Part shown: positions 46,635-59,436 of the stretch, piece by piece
Numbering within the stretch: the stretch's first letter is position 1
Layout of the letters: each line of letters starts with the position of its first letter
Assembly: GCF_030272615.1 (NCBI RefSeq)
Contig: NW_026729199.1
Coordinates: 62,001-126,000, forward strand
DNA: 64,000 nucleotides
Direction of reading: 5' to 3'
Source: Cryptomeria japonica
Taxonomy: Eukaryota; Streptophyta; Pinopsida; Cupressales; Cupressaceae
Position numbers and translations under genes: made by a program
Notes under the pieces: generated by a model
Told to the model about the DNA's origin: nothing
What the model saw: only the letters and a program-made list of their open reading frames with translations
Database searches by the model: none

Positions 46635-49600
46635 GATGTGAGTATTAGAAGATACAACATGCATCTCTTGTTATTTCATTACTTATCACATTTAATGTAA
46701 GTTTTATCTTTCATGTTTGGGCAGTGAAGTTAGGTAAAAATTATTGTATCTAAAACTAGTGTAATTTCATATTTCATGGAGGAAATTAAAGGGTTGGGGA
46801 TGTTTGGGCGATGAATCCTCTTTGGATGCATTGTTTTGTATTTTTGGAGCTCTTTTCATTCTATATAAGCAACTCTTTGGATATGGAATTGAGAAGGAAC
46901 AATTCAATGTTGAGTTTCTCTGCATGAAAAAGATATGTGGGAGGAACAAGGTATTTTTCATTGGTACACAAGTGCTACTATGTTGGAGGAAAAGAGGATA
47001 ATGGAAGTCAATGTATTATAGTCCTATTTACCTGGTGTTAATTCATACTTGACTTCTCTTTTTAGTAGATTCTTTGTTTTTACAAGAATTTCTTCACATA
47101 AATACTATGGTATTTGATGCTCTTATGTTTTGATTTGTGCCTTGTTGTTGCTATCTTATGGTGATAGTATGACAATGTATATTTTTTATATAAGTTAACA
47201 TAAGATAGTGTAAATAAACATGATATGTAGATTAATTTTTGCATCATAAGGAAGATGGATCTAAACATGGAAATTCTATAAGAGAACTTATATTTTATCT
47301 TTTTATATAAGCTTTAGATTTTCATTTTGTAGTTCTCCTAGCCTTGTATCTCATCCTTTAATTGATTATTTGGATAGAAATTGAATTTAACAACCTTTAA
47401 TATTTGAAGTTTTATATTTCTCAACAAAAATAAATAAATTTATATTTTTAAATCAAGTGAGATTTAATTAATCTTTCTTATCAATCTTAGAAGGGTGTAG
47501 CTCTCAAGCTAAATTCTTAAGTTTCTAGATTACCACTTTCTCAAACTCACAAACGATAAATGTGCTAAATTATTGGATGACAATTCATGCTGAGATACAT
47601 CCATAATATTTCATAAATTTCTCTTGTTACCCTTGGAAGGTTATAATTCCAATGACCCATAAACTCATAACTATCTAGACAACAATCCACATGGATTTTG
47701 AACCAAATCTCTACCCATTCATACAAAACAAACTTTAAAAGATATTAATTCTTTAATTCTATTAGTATCCAAAAAGAAAAACAAAAAAATGTTCTTTTTA
47801 ATTCAAAGTGTGCCATCATTGAGTGTCAAGTTGGTTTGAGAAGTTGAAAATCACTTAACCATAGTGCACACCTTACACTAACAAACCACAATAATCTTGA
47901 TACTTTATAAATAAAATAAATTTTAATTTTTAAATCATAAAATATTTACCTTGTGTTTCCAAAAGTACTTGGAAAAAAAAATAGAATAACTTTTTCTTTT
48001 CCATAAATATTTATTAATTTTTCCCTTCTCTTAATGTCTGAACAATCTTAAAACTTATCCTCTTATAATATATAAACCCTTATGTCATTGAGATATTTTA
48101 TTTTCAAATATCAAAATGAAAAGAAATACTTTATTAAATCATTTCTTATCATCTAGATGATCATACTCTCATCATTGAAGAATAAATTTATTTTATTTCT
48201 AATTCTTTTCTTTAAAATTAATAGCAATGATTATTTTTGCTTCCTTTTTATTCTCTAAACCATATTTAAAAATAACAAGTATAAATATTGCTTAAAATCC
48301 TGCTCATAATAGTAACACTAATAAACACAAGATGATGGTTATAATATTTGTTCTATACAATACTTTAAAATGTATTTTGTTATTTCTTATAAATCATTGC
48401 TTTCTTGTAACTATCAAAGACTCCCCAAATTACTTATGAAATACTAAGAATTTATGTTTATTAAAGAAGAAACAAAAAATCATTAAGATGACTTTTTTAC
48501 AATATATATTTACCCCAATATTCCCACAATTTTCAAGCTGAAATTAATATTGTACATGACAACATATATAATCTAATATGCATAATTCATGGAAATAATC
48601 CCCACCATGCCAATTTGATATCCTTTGTATGCACATTAATAGTTTCCAGATGCATTCGTCAACTCTGTATCCTCCATTCTATATCCATATTCAACAAGCA
48701 TTAAATACAATGATCTTCTATGGATTCAATCAGATTTTACAAGCACTCATCCAATCTATTTATTGTACTATTTGCAAATTTCTTACAAATTGTGCGTTGT
48801 CTAAAATATTTTATTTTATGTTTATCTCTCTCATCCACCAATGCGTAATTTTTATATAATATTTAAGTCTTTACCTGTAATCACTCTCTCTTCTGAGAGT
48901 CCATCTCCATAGAGCTATAGGAAAGTGTGTTTGTGTGCAATTATGAGTGGGATTAATATTTATGAGGTTGTAAATTTTTAAAAAAATAATCATGTCTCAA
49001 AAGATATTTGAGCATCGGCTCAGACAATCATTGTAATGTTCATAATATTTAATACAATTTATGCTTTATTTATTTCTCTTCACTCCAACAATCTGGTAAC
49101 AAAGCCAATGATAACCTAACGATCCTATAAAGAGCCAAAAGAATCTAGGGAGTGTTGTGCAACTGTGAGGGGTGAAAGATATAGCCAATCATTGAAGGTA
49201 AAGTGAAAAATATTCTTTGTTAACTGTCAACAAGATAAAGTTAGCCAAACAAAGTAGCTTGTATATTTGAGGAATGAGATCGCTAGTTTTGTTGTGTAAT
49301 ACCTCTCTAACCCTCACATAATAAATCAAGAACTATGGTAGAATCTATAATTTAAAGAAGATAATGTAAGTGATATAGCAATAATCAATGTAGAAAGAGA
49401 TGTTTGTTAAATTTAGTGGTCGCTGCAATGATAAAGTTTCTACTAATATGGTTAATAAATGAAAGAAGATGGTTACGTTCGATGGATGTTGGATGGAAAG
49501 GGATGATATCATATCATCTGGATAAATGAGAATACACGTGATGTTAGAATCCACTCCCAATGAATTTAATATTTTGGTTGCTTATGTAAATATGAAGATG

Positions 49601-50139
49601 CCTAGTTACAATATGAAAATGTCTTGATTGTGCTAATTAGGAGGTAGTTATTTAATATTGATGGACTGTGCTATTAACAAGTATATTTTTCTAACCATTT
49701 TTATTATATGATATTCTTTGGGAAATGAATTATGATCTAGGATAACACTTTCTATGTCTATACCCTGATTATGTTTCTTTTGGCTTAGCTTGCCTTTAGT
49801 AGCATATTTCTTCTTAGAATTAGTCTTAATTGATTTATCCAAGGTTGCTAATGTATAATGGGCCTATGTTTTAGGACATGACTATGTTATGATGATATAT
49901 AGTTTTAAGGATTTATTGATGGTATTAAGGTTTATGATTACAATTATGATGTCCTAGTGGTTTTGATATGATGAGGGTGTAACGATGATAGTAGGGATTT
50001 AGTGATAATGGTTTCTTGATGTTTTTATATGAGATGAAGTGTTATGATTATGACAGAGTATGAAGAATTCTAGAAATAGAGATTTAGATCATTATGGCTA
50101 TCCTTGACTCTTTTTTTCTACATGACGATGCTTAAACAT

Positions 50140-52320
50140 AAGATAGAAAATACAATTTCTCATGTCCTTAAAGATGGAGTCAAGATTGAAAAGGAAGATG
50201 ATATTAGAAGAGAAGCAGTTCGGTTTTTCAGCAGCCTTCTCTCAACTGAGGATGGATTGGATGAGAATGCGTAACAAAGTTTTATTGAAGATATTCCTAG
50301 TATTTTGAATGCAGATCAAAACAAATTTTTATTATCTATTCCCTCTTCTGATGCAACAAAGAAAGTGGTGTTCTCTTTTTAAGGTAACAAAGCCTTGGGG
50401 CCAAATGACTTTCCTATGTTTTTTTTTCAAGTTTTTTTGGGATATTGTGGCTAAGGAAGTGATCAATGCTATTAAGGAATTATTTGTGTCAAGGAATATC
50501 CTAAAGGAAATACATTCTACCTTTAATTTTTTTATCCCCAAGTACCTAGGGGTGGATGTCTTTGATGCTTTTAGACCCATCAGTCTTTCTAATCCTTTCT
50601 ATAAGGTTATCTCCAACGTCCTTACATTAAGATTTTTGGTTGTTCTCCCTCTTTTAATTTATCCCCAGCAAAGTGGTTTTATTCTGGGAAGATAAATCCT
50701 TGACTCCATTATCATTGTGCATGAGAATATCCACTCTTTGGAGGTTTCCAAAAAGCAAGGGTTTTTTCTCAAACTTGACCTGTCCAAAGCCTATGATAGG
50801 GTAGACTAGTATTTTATACTAAAAGTTTTGAAATTTTTTGAATTTATGGAAAGGGTTCTTCAGCTAATTTGGCAGCTCATCTCCTCTTCTTCCTTAGTTG
50901 TTACTGTCAATGGTTCCCCTTATCATATTTTTAAGGTTTCCAGTGCTCTCAGATAGGGTGACCCACTTTCTCCTATCCTCTTTATTTTGATGGTGAAATG
51001 TCTCGGAAGGTATATGCACAAGTTGGTGAATGAAGGTAACTTGAAAGGCCTTAAGCCTTCCTCAGCAACCCTAATCTGCTCTCATCAAAAATTCATTGAT
51101 GATACTATTCTGATGGGAAGTTCAACCAAAAGGTGTCAAGACAAAAAGTGAATACGAGAAAGAGCTCTATCTTTTTTGTAATACCCCAGATGAAAGAGAA
51201 AAGAAGACAACATCCATTCTAGGTTGTGCGATTGGTGTTCTCCCCTCTATTTATCTCAGGCTCCCATTATGTTATAAACCCCCTACTACTTTTCTGGAAC
51301 TCTCTCATTGACAGGTTCAATAGGAAACTGATTGGCTGGAAAGGTTCTCTTCTTAGTTAGGCCAAGAAGATTCAGATCCTTAAATCTTCCCTTCAGAATC
51401 TGCCAGTTTATGCTCTAAGCCTATTCAGAATCCCTTCCAAGTTTGCTGACATTATTGAGACAATATAGAAATATTTCTTATCGTCAAGTATTGAGGAAAG
51501 AAAGAGTATTTTTCTTATTGCTTGGCAAGTTGTTTGGAGACCAAAGAGATTGGGAGGCCTTGGCCTTAAGAATATTAATACTTTCAACAAAGCCCTTCTG
51601 GTGAAACAGATTTGGAGATCCTTTTCTGATTGAAGAAAATGGAATTGCATTTGGCATAGAAAATACTTGCATAGTGTCAGTTCTCCTAAGGATTTTATTC
51701 AGTCCCATAATCTCCCTTTGGGATTTACTTTGTGGAATAATGTCATTAAATCTAGGGATATTGTAGTGAAGGGTGCAAGTTAGAGAATTGGGGATGGCAG
51801 AAAGGCCTTATTCTAGGAGGATATTTGGCTTTTTCAAAAACCTCTTTGTAGTTCCTCTTCTTTTCTCCCTTTTATAGAATAATGCAAGGTTAGATTTGGT
51901 CATTTTATTGGAGATTATTGGTAGGAGGGTCATTGGGTTAATATTGGTCAAATCAATGAAACACTTCTACCCCTTCAATTGTCTCTCACTTCTATTGTTA
52001 TAGATCAATCTAGAGTGGAGGATTGCTTGGTCCGAAGATTGACTCCTTCTGGGGTTTTTTTGTCTCTTCTGCTATTTCTCTTTTGTCTCAATCAAATTTT
52101 ATTCCACCCCTATGGGCTAAGGCTTGGATGAAGAACCTTATCCCTAAAATTAATATCTTCTTTTGGATCATCCTTTAGAATAAGTTGTTAACAACAAACA
52201 ATTTATGCAAAAGAGGCTTTTTGCTTCCAAATAGGTGCTATCATGTGTGGCTGAGGTTGAGTCTTTTCCCTGTATTTTTCTTTATTCCTCTTTTTCTTAG
52301 GATATTTGGGATCATTTTTT
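50140..52320 (+). pseudogene. LINE reverse transcriptase and zf-RVT linker (alpha, A2)
   Basis: RT pieces: VFDAFRPISLSNPFYKVISN (about 50560-50620, intact where A1 is deleted), QQSGFILGR, FFLKLDLSKAYDRVD (motif A, near 50765; the next Trp is a TAG), a Q-to-stop LRQGDP turn, and FIDDTILMG from 51092. The linker (51700-52320) carries AWMKNLIPKINIFFWII. Stops and frame changes remain throughout. Comparing A1 and A2 separates shared, pre-duplication damage from later damage. Confidence 0.75.
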
Positions 52321-52329
52321 AAAGTGTTG

Positions 52330-53100
52330 GAACCTTTATTGGGTCTTTCTGAAGTCTATTCTTAACATTTTTTGTCAGTGGAAAGCACCCTCCGCCAATC
52401 AGGTCATTCAATTACTGTGGTCCTTTGTGTTCCCTCGTGTAGCATGGGGTATTTAGAAAGAAATAAATAACAAATATTTTGGGAAGTAGCTATTCCGGTG
52501 GATATTGTTTTTCAAAAACTTCTAGGGGTACTTGGATATAATATAAATATTTTATATAATCAGCTTATGAGGGGGGAGAAAAAGATATGTTAGGCCTATG
52601 ACTATGAGGTATCTAAGGAATGGCAAACAAAAATTGGCATCTGAAAAAATACAAGGCTTGTTAAAAAATCTAAAGAGGGTGTGTCCTGGAGCTTTCCCCC
52701 TAAGGGATGGATAAAAGTCAATTTTAATGGGAAGACCAAGTGTAATCCTGGGCCAACTAGGTGTGGGGAATTGATTACGGATGAGAATGGAAGGTTCATA
52801 TCAATGGTGGCATTCCCCATGGGTAACTAGACCAACCACCTTGTTGAAGCTACTAGAGCCTATCAAGTCTTATTGCTTGCGCGTTAAATTAATTGCAAAA
52901 GAGTCCAGATTGAAGGTGACTCAAACAACATAATCTAGTGCCTCAAAGGGAGTAATAAGGCTGTGTGGACTATAGAGGGATGGATAAATTTATAAAAAGA
53001 GATTATTCTTTCTTTTGATGAATGTTTTATCTATCCTTCTTATAGGGAGTCCAATACGGTGGCAGACTTCTTTGCCAACAAGGGGGTTGCAGCGAAGAGG
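52330..53100 (+). pseudogene. LINE RNase H domain (alpha, A2)
   Basis: WIKVNFNGKTKCNPGP near 52708 again has Asn for the first catalytic Asp. Later parts: IEGDSNN (near 52910) and YRESNTVADFFANKG (near 53040), the last better kept than in A1. The frame leads on to the extra gene without an intervening tail. Confidence 0.75.
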
Positions 53101-53134
53101 AAGATGACATGGACTACTGAAGACAACCTGGGGG

Positions 53135-54840
53135 ATGAAGTTAGGGTTCTTCTTAGATATGATAGATCACATGGGATACGTGGCAATATCCCATCACATT
53201 ACTAATTCTGATAATGGCAATGCCATTATTACTAGTTATGGAGGCTATCATGATGAGGTTAGAGGAGGTATTTCACATAATTGTCAGCAGACTTTTTGGT
53301 ATTCTAATATGGGAGGAGAAAGATGTTGTGTCGAACCTATGGACTATGAAGCCTAGCCAAGGGCCAACCTGACTATTTGGAGAATTTTGGAGAAGGGGGA
53401 ATTAATGCCCTACATCATAAATCTCCATGGCTGAGAACCTAAAGTCACTAAGATTTTTTCCAAAGGGTGGAATGAGGGCAAAATTACTCTGTTTGGTAGG
53501 TTTGTGGTGATTGATGAGAACTTAGATGTTGAAATGACTGGTTTATCTACCAAGGGGCTCAAATTATATAGAGAGAAAATATTCTCACCCTACTGTGAAG
53601 AAATTTCCCAAAACTGACAAGGAAAGGAAAATGTTAGTCAAGAGAAACAAAAGCTGCTATGATGTGTCCACTATCAAGTCACTTTGGAGGGATGTGCTAA
53701 AGGTGATCATTGAATATATCACTATGAACGACCGCTACTAGAGAATTTTTGGGCACCATTTTCTCTTATCCAATCATTTTAGACACCAAGTGAGGGTTTC
53801 TTTCCCCTTCTATCTCCTATTATCCCTTAATGCTAGTATTACAGAGCATAGAGAAAACCCTAGTGTTAATCCTGTTTATCACGAGGGCTTGTTGGTTTTG
53901 ATTTATGAGGATTTCAAAGCCAATTTTGCTAAGCTTAATTCCCCCCATATTTCCATTTTAGGGGATGAGGGATAAAAAACCCATAGTTAGAATGATGAAG
54001 ATTAGAATACGGATATGAAGGAAGTCAACTTTGTTACTCCTAAGAAGGTGAAAACAAACATAAGCTTGACAATCCCCCATTTGCTAGGAAGGGGAAGTTT
54101 AAGGAGTTAGATAACAGTGTTACCCAATCCCTTGGCTCTCGAACCAAATGTAGTAGAAATATGTCTAAGGCCCACCCTCGGATTGAGGGTAAAACTCTGG
54201 ATTTTGAGGAACCTTCCTTTGACCATGCTAATCAAGGCTCCCATCTCCCCTGAACTTGGATAACTCTTATCCTTCTACAAATAGGGAAAACGAGAAGTGG
54301 GCCTTTCATGAGATTAAGAACCTTAATTTAAAACGAGGGGATATAAATAGTAAGTTAAAAATTCTGGAAACTAGAGGTGAGGGCTTATATGGAAGACATG
54401 GTACTAAAGGTAGTGATCTTTGGACAGAGGAGAAATTTTTTTTTGTTGTTGATTGCCTTTCTAAAACTATTCAAGTGATGGAAAATCTCAGAAAAGACTA
54501 TGAGTGTAATATTGCGGCCTTCGAGAAGAGATTGAATAGCATTAAAGATACTCTCCAATCCATTATGTCTCTCAACCACAATGTTATCAAGACCACTACA
54601 TGAATACATGGTGGTGAATCTTGAAAACGGCTATCAGGGTAATTTAGTTGTGGATTTAGATTTGGAGAAGGAAAAAGGTAACAAGGAGTCTCTAGGTCCC
54701 AGCACGAGGAATCATGCCAATTTGAAGAGGAAGCGAGACAAACCTCTATAGGACATCGAGAATTTGAAGAAAGTGGCTCAAAATATGAACCAACTAGAGG
54801 AAAAGGTTGCTAAGACTTTGAAGAATTTGACCTAGCTCCT
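53135..54840 (+). pseudogene. Extra LINE gene downstream of RNase H (ORF3-like), alpha A2
   Basis: Twin of the A1 copy. It preserves a longer N-terminal stretch (GGYHDEVRGGISHNCQQTFW, GGERCCVEPMDYEA) before TAG at 53354-53356, which reads as a former CAG. The core (ITMN-HY, NHFRHQVRVSFPFYLLLSLN, NPVYHEGLLVLIYEDF) and the coiled-coil end (AFEKRLNSIKDTLQSIMSLN) follow. About 117 bp are missing between NRENE and KWAFHEIKN relative to A1. Unrecognised family. Confidence 0.6.
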
Positions 54841-54984
54841 GTTTTCTTTCCTTGGATTCTCTTGGATTTTTTGTTGGATTTTTGTTGGTGCTAGATTGTC
54901 AATGTCTCTATTTTTTTCTATGGGCAGCGTTTTGTTTAACTGTTAAGTGAATCATGTCTAATTCTAGTTCTGACCTTCTGTAAA

Positions 54985-55008
54985 GGGTTTCAGGTTCCTT
55001 CAAAAAAT
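54985..55008 (+). other. 3' terminal hairpin of LINE alpha (A2)
   Basis: GGGTTTCAGGTTCCTTC then AAAAAA, the decayed twin of 22084-22107, followed by TTTTTCCGTT and a run of A. Confidence 0.5.
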
Positions 55009-55069
55009 GGTTTTTCCGTTAAAAAAAAAAGCTAAACAAAATAAATATCCCCTCACAAACCAAAAGAAA

Positions 55070-56115
55070 TTGTTATATAAAGTGACATGTTACTCCTCTC
55101 CATCCAATAGTATGGAAACACAAGATGTTATCCACACCATATACCAACCTTCCTACATAATAATCAATGGATTTGACTTGTACTTGTGATGGCCCACATG
55201 CACCTTCTTCTAAAAGGACAAGGTACAATTCCCCATTCTACATATTTGGAAAGTCATAGGTTGACTTCATGCCTTGTACCATTCATCTAGGCTTTCACAA
55301 ATGGGGGCTCTTGAAAAAGTCTCTCTCAGAACCCCAAAAACACTTCTACACGCGTCTCCTAGTATCCTACCCATAGGTACTTTGGTTGGAATCTAAAAAT
55401 GAGACTTTGACACAAATTATCACTTTTTATACTTATTGAAAATTATTTAAATTTTCTATATGGGTTTTCAATCTTACACCCAATTTTGGATACTAGAAAC
55501 ACACCTAAACACCATTACATTGAACTAATGTTCCCAAAATAAATAAAAAATTAAATGCTTATACTTTGGCCTATACTTAAAAGGCCTTAATTCATATTGG
55601 ATTGGCATATTTTTCTCACTAGAATACACAAACAAAATCACATTACTTAATAATGTGGCACAAGGCAACTAGGATCAAGTCCTTTTCTTCCTCCCATTAG
55701 ATTTGGTATATACCTACATTCTTTTGCAAACATAAATATGTCTATTTATATGTTGCCAAAGAAAAATGAATCATTGTTTCATTCAATTATGTTCACATAC
55801 CTTTAACATGTATTCAATCCAAAACCTATACATCACCAACATGACATAAACCAACATCATCAAATAGTGTGACTAAATCTTGCTATTGAATGTTAAATAG
55901 AATTCACATCATTAACTATTATGACTTTGTAAAATATATTTATATATTCAATCCCATTTTGATAGCCTAACAAATTAAGTTTAGAACCCACTTCAACATC
56001 TAAATAATTTATTTTGATATTTTAAATTTGATTTACTAAAACAAATGCAAATAATATTAAATCTCTCATATAGAAAAAATATATGGATAAAGGTTGACAT
56101 CAACATATAGTTACA
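55070..56115. repeat. Repeat R, copy in A2
   Basis: Twin of 22165-23215, also related to 30100-31040. Confidence 0.65.
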
Positions 56116-56207
56116 GTTATATTTGGAAAGAAAGGATTAATGGAATTTTCAGGAATGACATTAACCCCTCCGAGGTGGTTTGGGCTAAGATAAAATACCA
56201 ATAATGA

Positions 56208-56510
56208 AAATACAAATTCCAAGAGGTGAGTGTTTAGTTTCAGGAATATCTCATTTAAGAGTTTGTTTTCTCTAGTTTTGAGATTCTGTAACCCCATTTA
56301 GGACAGAGACATGCCTTGTTTCGAGGACATCCCGGGTAAGAGTTTGTTTTCTCTAGTTTTGGGAATGTGCACATTATGTAGGACATATATCAAATGCAAA
56401 TTCCAAGGAGCGAATATCTTGATCTGAGCATGAGGAATCTCATATAAGAGTTTGTTTTCTCTATTTTTGAGAATGAACATCATATTTAAGGGCATGTGCA
56501 CCAAGTTGTG
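56208..56510. repeat. Imperfect tandem repeat, period about 184 bp
   Basis: Units begin with AAATACAAATTCCAAG (56208) and AAATGCAAATTCCAAG (56392). The phrase AGAGTTTGTTTTCTCTAG or a close variant occurs three times (about 56258, 56338, 56447). Confidence 0.7.
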
Positions 56511-57315
56511 GTACCAAAAGGGGGTCTTAAGATGCCACTTTTTTCTGAAATCAGCAAAGTATGAACTTCAATGACAAATTGAACATAGGTACACTCCAAA
56601 TTAGAAGATGCAACAAGAACAAGAGTTAGAGTTCTTCGAGTCTACTTTCTAAACTACTAAATTGTTTTGAAAATGGTGGAGATTAAGGGCATCAAAAAGG
56701 GGGGCCACAAAAAGTGGTCTTGTTTTTATGCAAAAAACATAAGATAGCGTCTATTGTGGCCCCCCTAAAATGTTAACTTTTTTTTTGAATTTTGAAAATC
56801 GCTTCGATGAGAAATTAGCTAACACATTACAGTTTATACTGGATTTTTCGGCTAATTTTTTAATGAGTACATGATTTTTTACTAATTTTTGAAGTGGACA
56901 CATCTTGAAAAAAAGATATTTGAGCATTCTCTCCCCTAAAATCATTGAAAAATAATTGAAAATAAAAAATTTTATTTTTAAAATTGTGTATAATGGAGTC
57001 TAGTTTCAAAAAAAGTAAGTTTCTTCAAAATCCAATGGACGTGTAAAAAACTATAGCCAAAATAGTGCATGTTGGTTTTTGACAAAAAACAAACACACTA
57101 ACAAAAGAAATTATATAGATAAAAATCTTAACGAAATCAAAATGTGAAAAAAATTACATGCTTGGATAGCTAAGAGAGAGCTTGAAGTCGCTACAGTGTT
57201 TTTTTTAATTTCATTGAAACACATACAAACTTGATGGAGAGCACAGCCATAAATATGTTAAATATTTTAATCTTCTAATAACAACACGTCTTAGGCCTAA
57301 AATGGTCGTCCAAAC

Positions 57316-57352
57316 CTTTGGGTTGGATGCCCAAGTACAATCCAACCCAAAG
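57316..57352. other. 13-bp perfect inverted repeat
   Basis: CTTTGGGTTGGAT (57316-57328) and ATCCAACCCAAAG (57340-57352), with an 11-base loop. Confidence 0.85.
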
Positions 57353-57540
57353 GGTTGGTGGTTTCCAAATAAAACCATTTGGCGAGCGCAAAATATGGCG
57401 CGTGCCAAATTAAAAAAAAAAACTTTTCACATTTGGCGTTTGCCAAATTTGGCACTCACCAAATGCTCTGTGTTATCCAATTTTTCATTTTGGGAACATT
57501 TTTCAACTTGGGCATAAGTTATACCCACTCGGCAAGAGAA

Positions 57541-57598
57541 TATATACATGAAATATAACATTTAAAACTTATACTTTAAGTTATATTTCATGTATATA
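57541..57598. other. 19-bp perfect inverted repeat
   Basis: TATATACATGAAATATAAC (57541-57559) is the exact reverse complement of 57580-57598. The 20-base loop can pair further (TTAAA / TTTAA). It lies about 130 bp before the satellite complex. Confidence 0.9.
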
Positions 57599-57728
57599 TT
57601 GGCAAGATGTTTGAGAGTGGTTTCAGCTCTATAGGAGCTACAATGTAGATTCTAATTTTTAGAGGATCATATAAAATTTCAAACAGTCAAATTTTCAGTA
57701 ATCAGCATGTCAAATTTCAGTAATCAAC

Positions 57729-58561
57729 ATGCTCCTATTAGCATTCTTTAGCTCTCTATCTCACTCTCTTTATCTTCCCCAAACTCTAGACCTATCTCTC
57801 TTTCTCTATGTATATCCCATCCTATCTATCTTTCATTCCTTCCTTATACCCCCATTTCTATCCATGACTCCCTCCCTCTCTCTTCTTCTCTCTCACTCTC
57901 TTATTGTTTGTCTCCCCTCCCACTCCTTTCTCTTGGTCCCTATCTATACATTCAATCCTCTCTCTCCCCATACCTAGGGCTCTCCCTCCCTCCCTATTCA
58001 CCTCACTACCACTCCCTTCCTATATTATTACCCACCTCTCTCTCCCCTTCTAGGTTTCTCACTTATCTAATTGTCCACCCTCTAGTTCTCTCCCTCCCTC
58101 ACCACCTTTCTCTCCCTTCCCCTTACCCCTATCTATTTACGAACTCTCTCCCTCTCTTCTCTCTCTCCAAAACTATCTATCTCCTCATTTGCTAGGTCTG
58201 TCACTCCCTCCATGTCTACCTCTCCATCCATCCCCTCTTACCCATCTCTTTGTTCTTATATCTCTTCTCTTCTCCATCCTTCCCCTCTCTACTTATTTCC
58301 CTTCCTTTCTTCCCCTCTCCCCCTCTATCTCCCTCCCCCAATATCTCTTCTCTTCCTCTCTTATTCTCTATCTTCATTGTCTAGGTCATTACCTCTCCAT
58401 CCCACGCTCTCTAGGTTTCTCCCCCTTCTTCTCCACCTATCTACCTCTGCATATAGGTCTCATTACCCACCTCTCTTTATCCCCCTCTATCTATCTCACT
58501 CTTTTCTTTCCATCTAAGTGTATCACCTATCTATACGTCCCCTCTATAGTTCTCTCCCTCC

Positions 58562-58611
<50 letters not shown>

Positions 58612-59092
58612 CTTAACTCTATCCCTTTATGAACTCCCTCCTCTTCTCTTCCTCACCTTACCTCTTTATCTCCTTCTTCCATAGGTCTCTCACTCTCTCC
58701 ATGACTAACTCTCCATTCATCCCCTCTTACTCCTCTTCTATCTTCCCCCCTCTTGAGTTATATCCCTCCCTTCTCTTCTCCCTCTCTATCTCCTTATCCA
58801 TACATACACCCATATATATCTCTCTCCCCGACTTTATTATTCTCTTTTCCTCTTATATTCTCTCTCCCTACATTCTAGGTCATAAAATCTCTCTCCCCTC
58901 TCTAGGTTTCTCACTTCCTTCTTCTCCACCTATCTACCTTTGCATCATCTCTCATTACTCACCTCTCTCTCTCTCTCTCCCCCCTCTGTCTGTCTCAATC
59001 CTCTCTCTTGTCATCTACAGGTCTCTCATCTCTCCTTCCCCATATAGTTCTCTCACCTATCTATTTGTCCCCTCTCTAGTTCTCTCCCATTA
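57729..59092 (+). repeat. Satellite complex: polypyrimidine block Y1
   Basis: About 1.36 kb of almost pure C/T with sparse A and G. Recurrent phrases (CATTACCCACCTCTCT, TCTAGTTCTCTCCCTCC, CTAGGTTTCTC) recur at spacings of roughly 440-490 bp (58026, 58467, 58953), so it is a decayed higher-order tandem repeat rather than a plain microsatellite. A pure CT run lies at 58573-58609. Open frames here only reflect composition. Confidence 0.8.
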
Positions 59093-59136
59093 GGACATTA
59101 TATGGTCCCAAGGGGTCATATGGTGTCGATAGATAG
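59093..59136. repeat. Satellite complex: short piece of the 20-bp array
   Basis: About two units (TTATATGGTCCCAAGG, GGTCATATGGTGTCGATAG) sit exactly where the pyrimidine strand switches to purine. Confidence 0.75.
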
Positions 59137-59355
59137 AACTAGATAGGGAGAGAGAGTAGTGACATAGATAGAGGGGGATATAGAGAGGTGGTTAGTTATA
59201 CAAGGATGGATAATTATAGAGGTAGAGAGGGAGGAAGGGAGAAACCTAAAGAATAGAGAGAGAGAGAGAGCGGGGGGATGAGGGTAAGGAGGGATGAAGG
59301 ATTGAGATGGAGAGAGGAAGAAAGGGAGAGAAACCTAGAGAGGGGAGAGACAGGT

Positions 59356-59436
<81 letters not shown>

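Larger units (their letters stand above)
50140..55030 (+). mobile_element. 5'-truncated L1-type LINE, copy alpha in A2
   Basis: Same element and same order as 17087-22130, copied with the duplicon. It is not an independent insertion. The parts are given separately. Confidence 0.75.
45367..56202 (+). repeat. Duplicon A, copy A2
   Basis: Matches A1 in two blocks (45367-46636 and 46637-56202), joined at the (GA)n run. It lacks the 5.1 kb at 8494-13606 of A1, about 153 bp between direct repeats at 7199 and 7352, about 75 bp near 20218 and about 117 bp near 21345. It retains about 30 bp near 50585 that A1 lost. It ends inside LINE gamma. Confidence 0.9.
56203..57540. other. Intergenic, with small repeats
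   Basis: It starts with the 184-bp tandem repeat (56208-56510) and contains the inverted repeat at 57316-57352. A following stretch (57360-57480) has several TTTGGC / GCCAAA phrases in both orientations. No gene seen. Confidence 0.5.

Noticed and set aside
45367-56202. A2 as an allelic or assembly duplicate of A1
   Set aside because: The copies differ by several separate indels and a 5.1-kb segment and have different flanks, so true duplication is more likely, though long reads would settle it.
57729-59092. Several open frames of 80-155 codons rich in Ser, Leu and Pro
   Set aside because: They arise from C/T-only sequence with few possible stops. No domain, start context or composition shift supports a protein.
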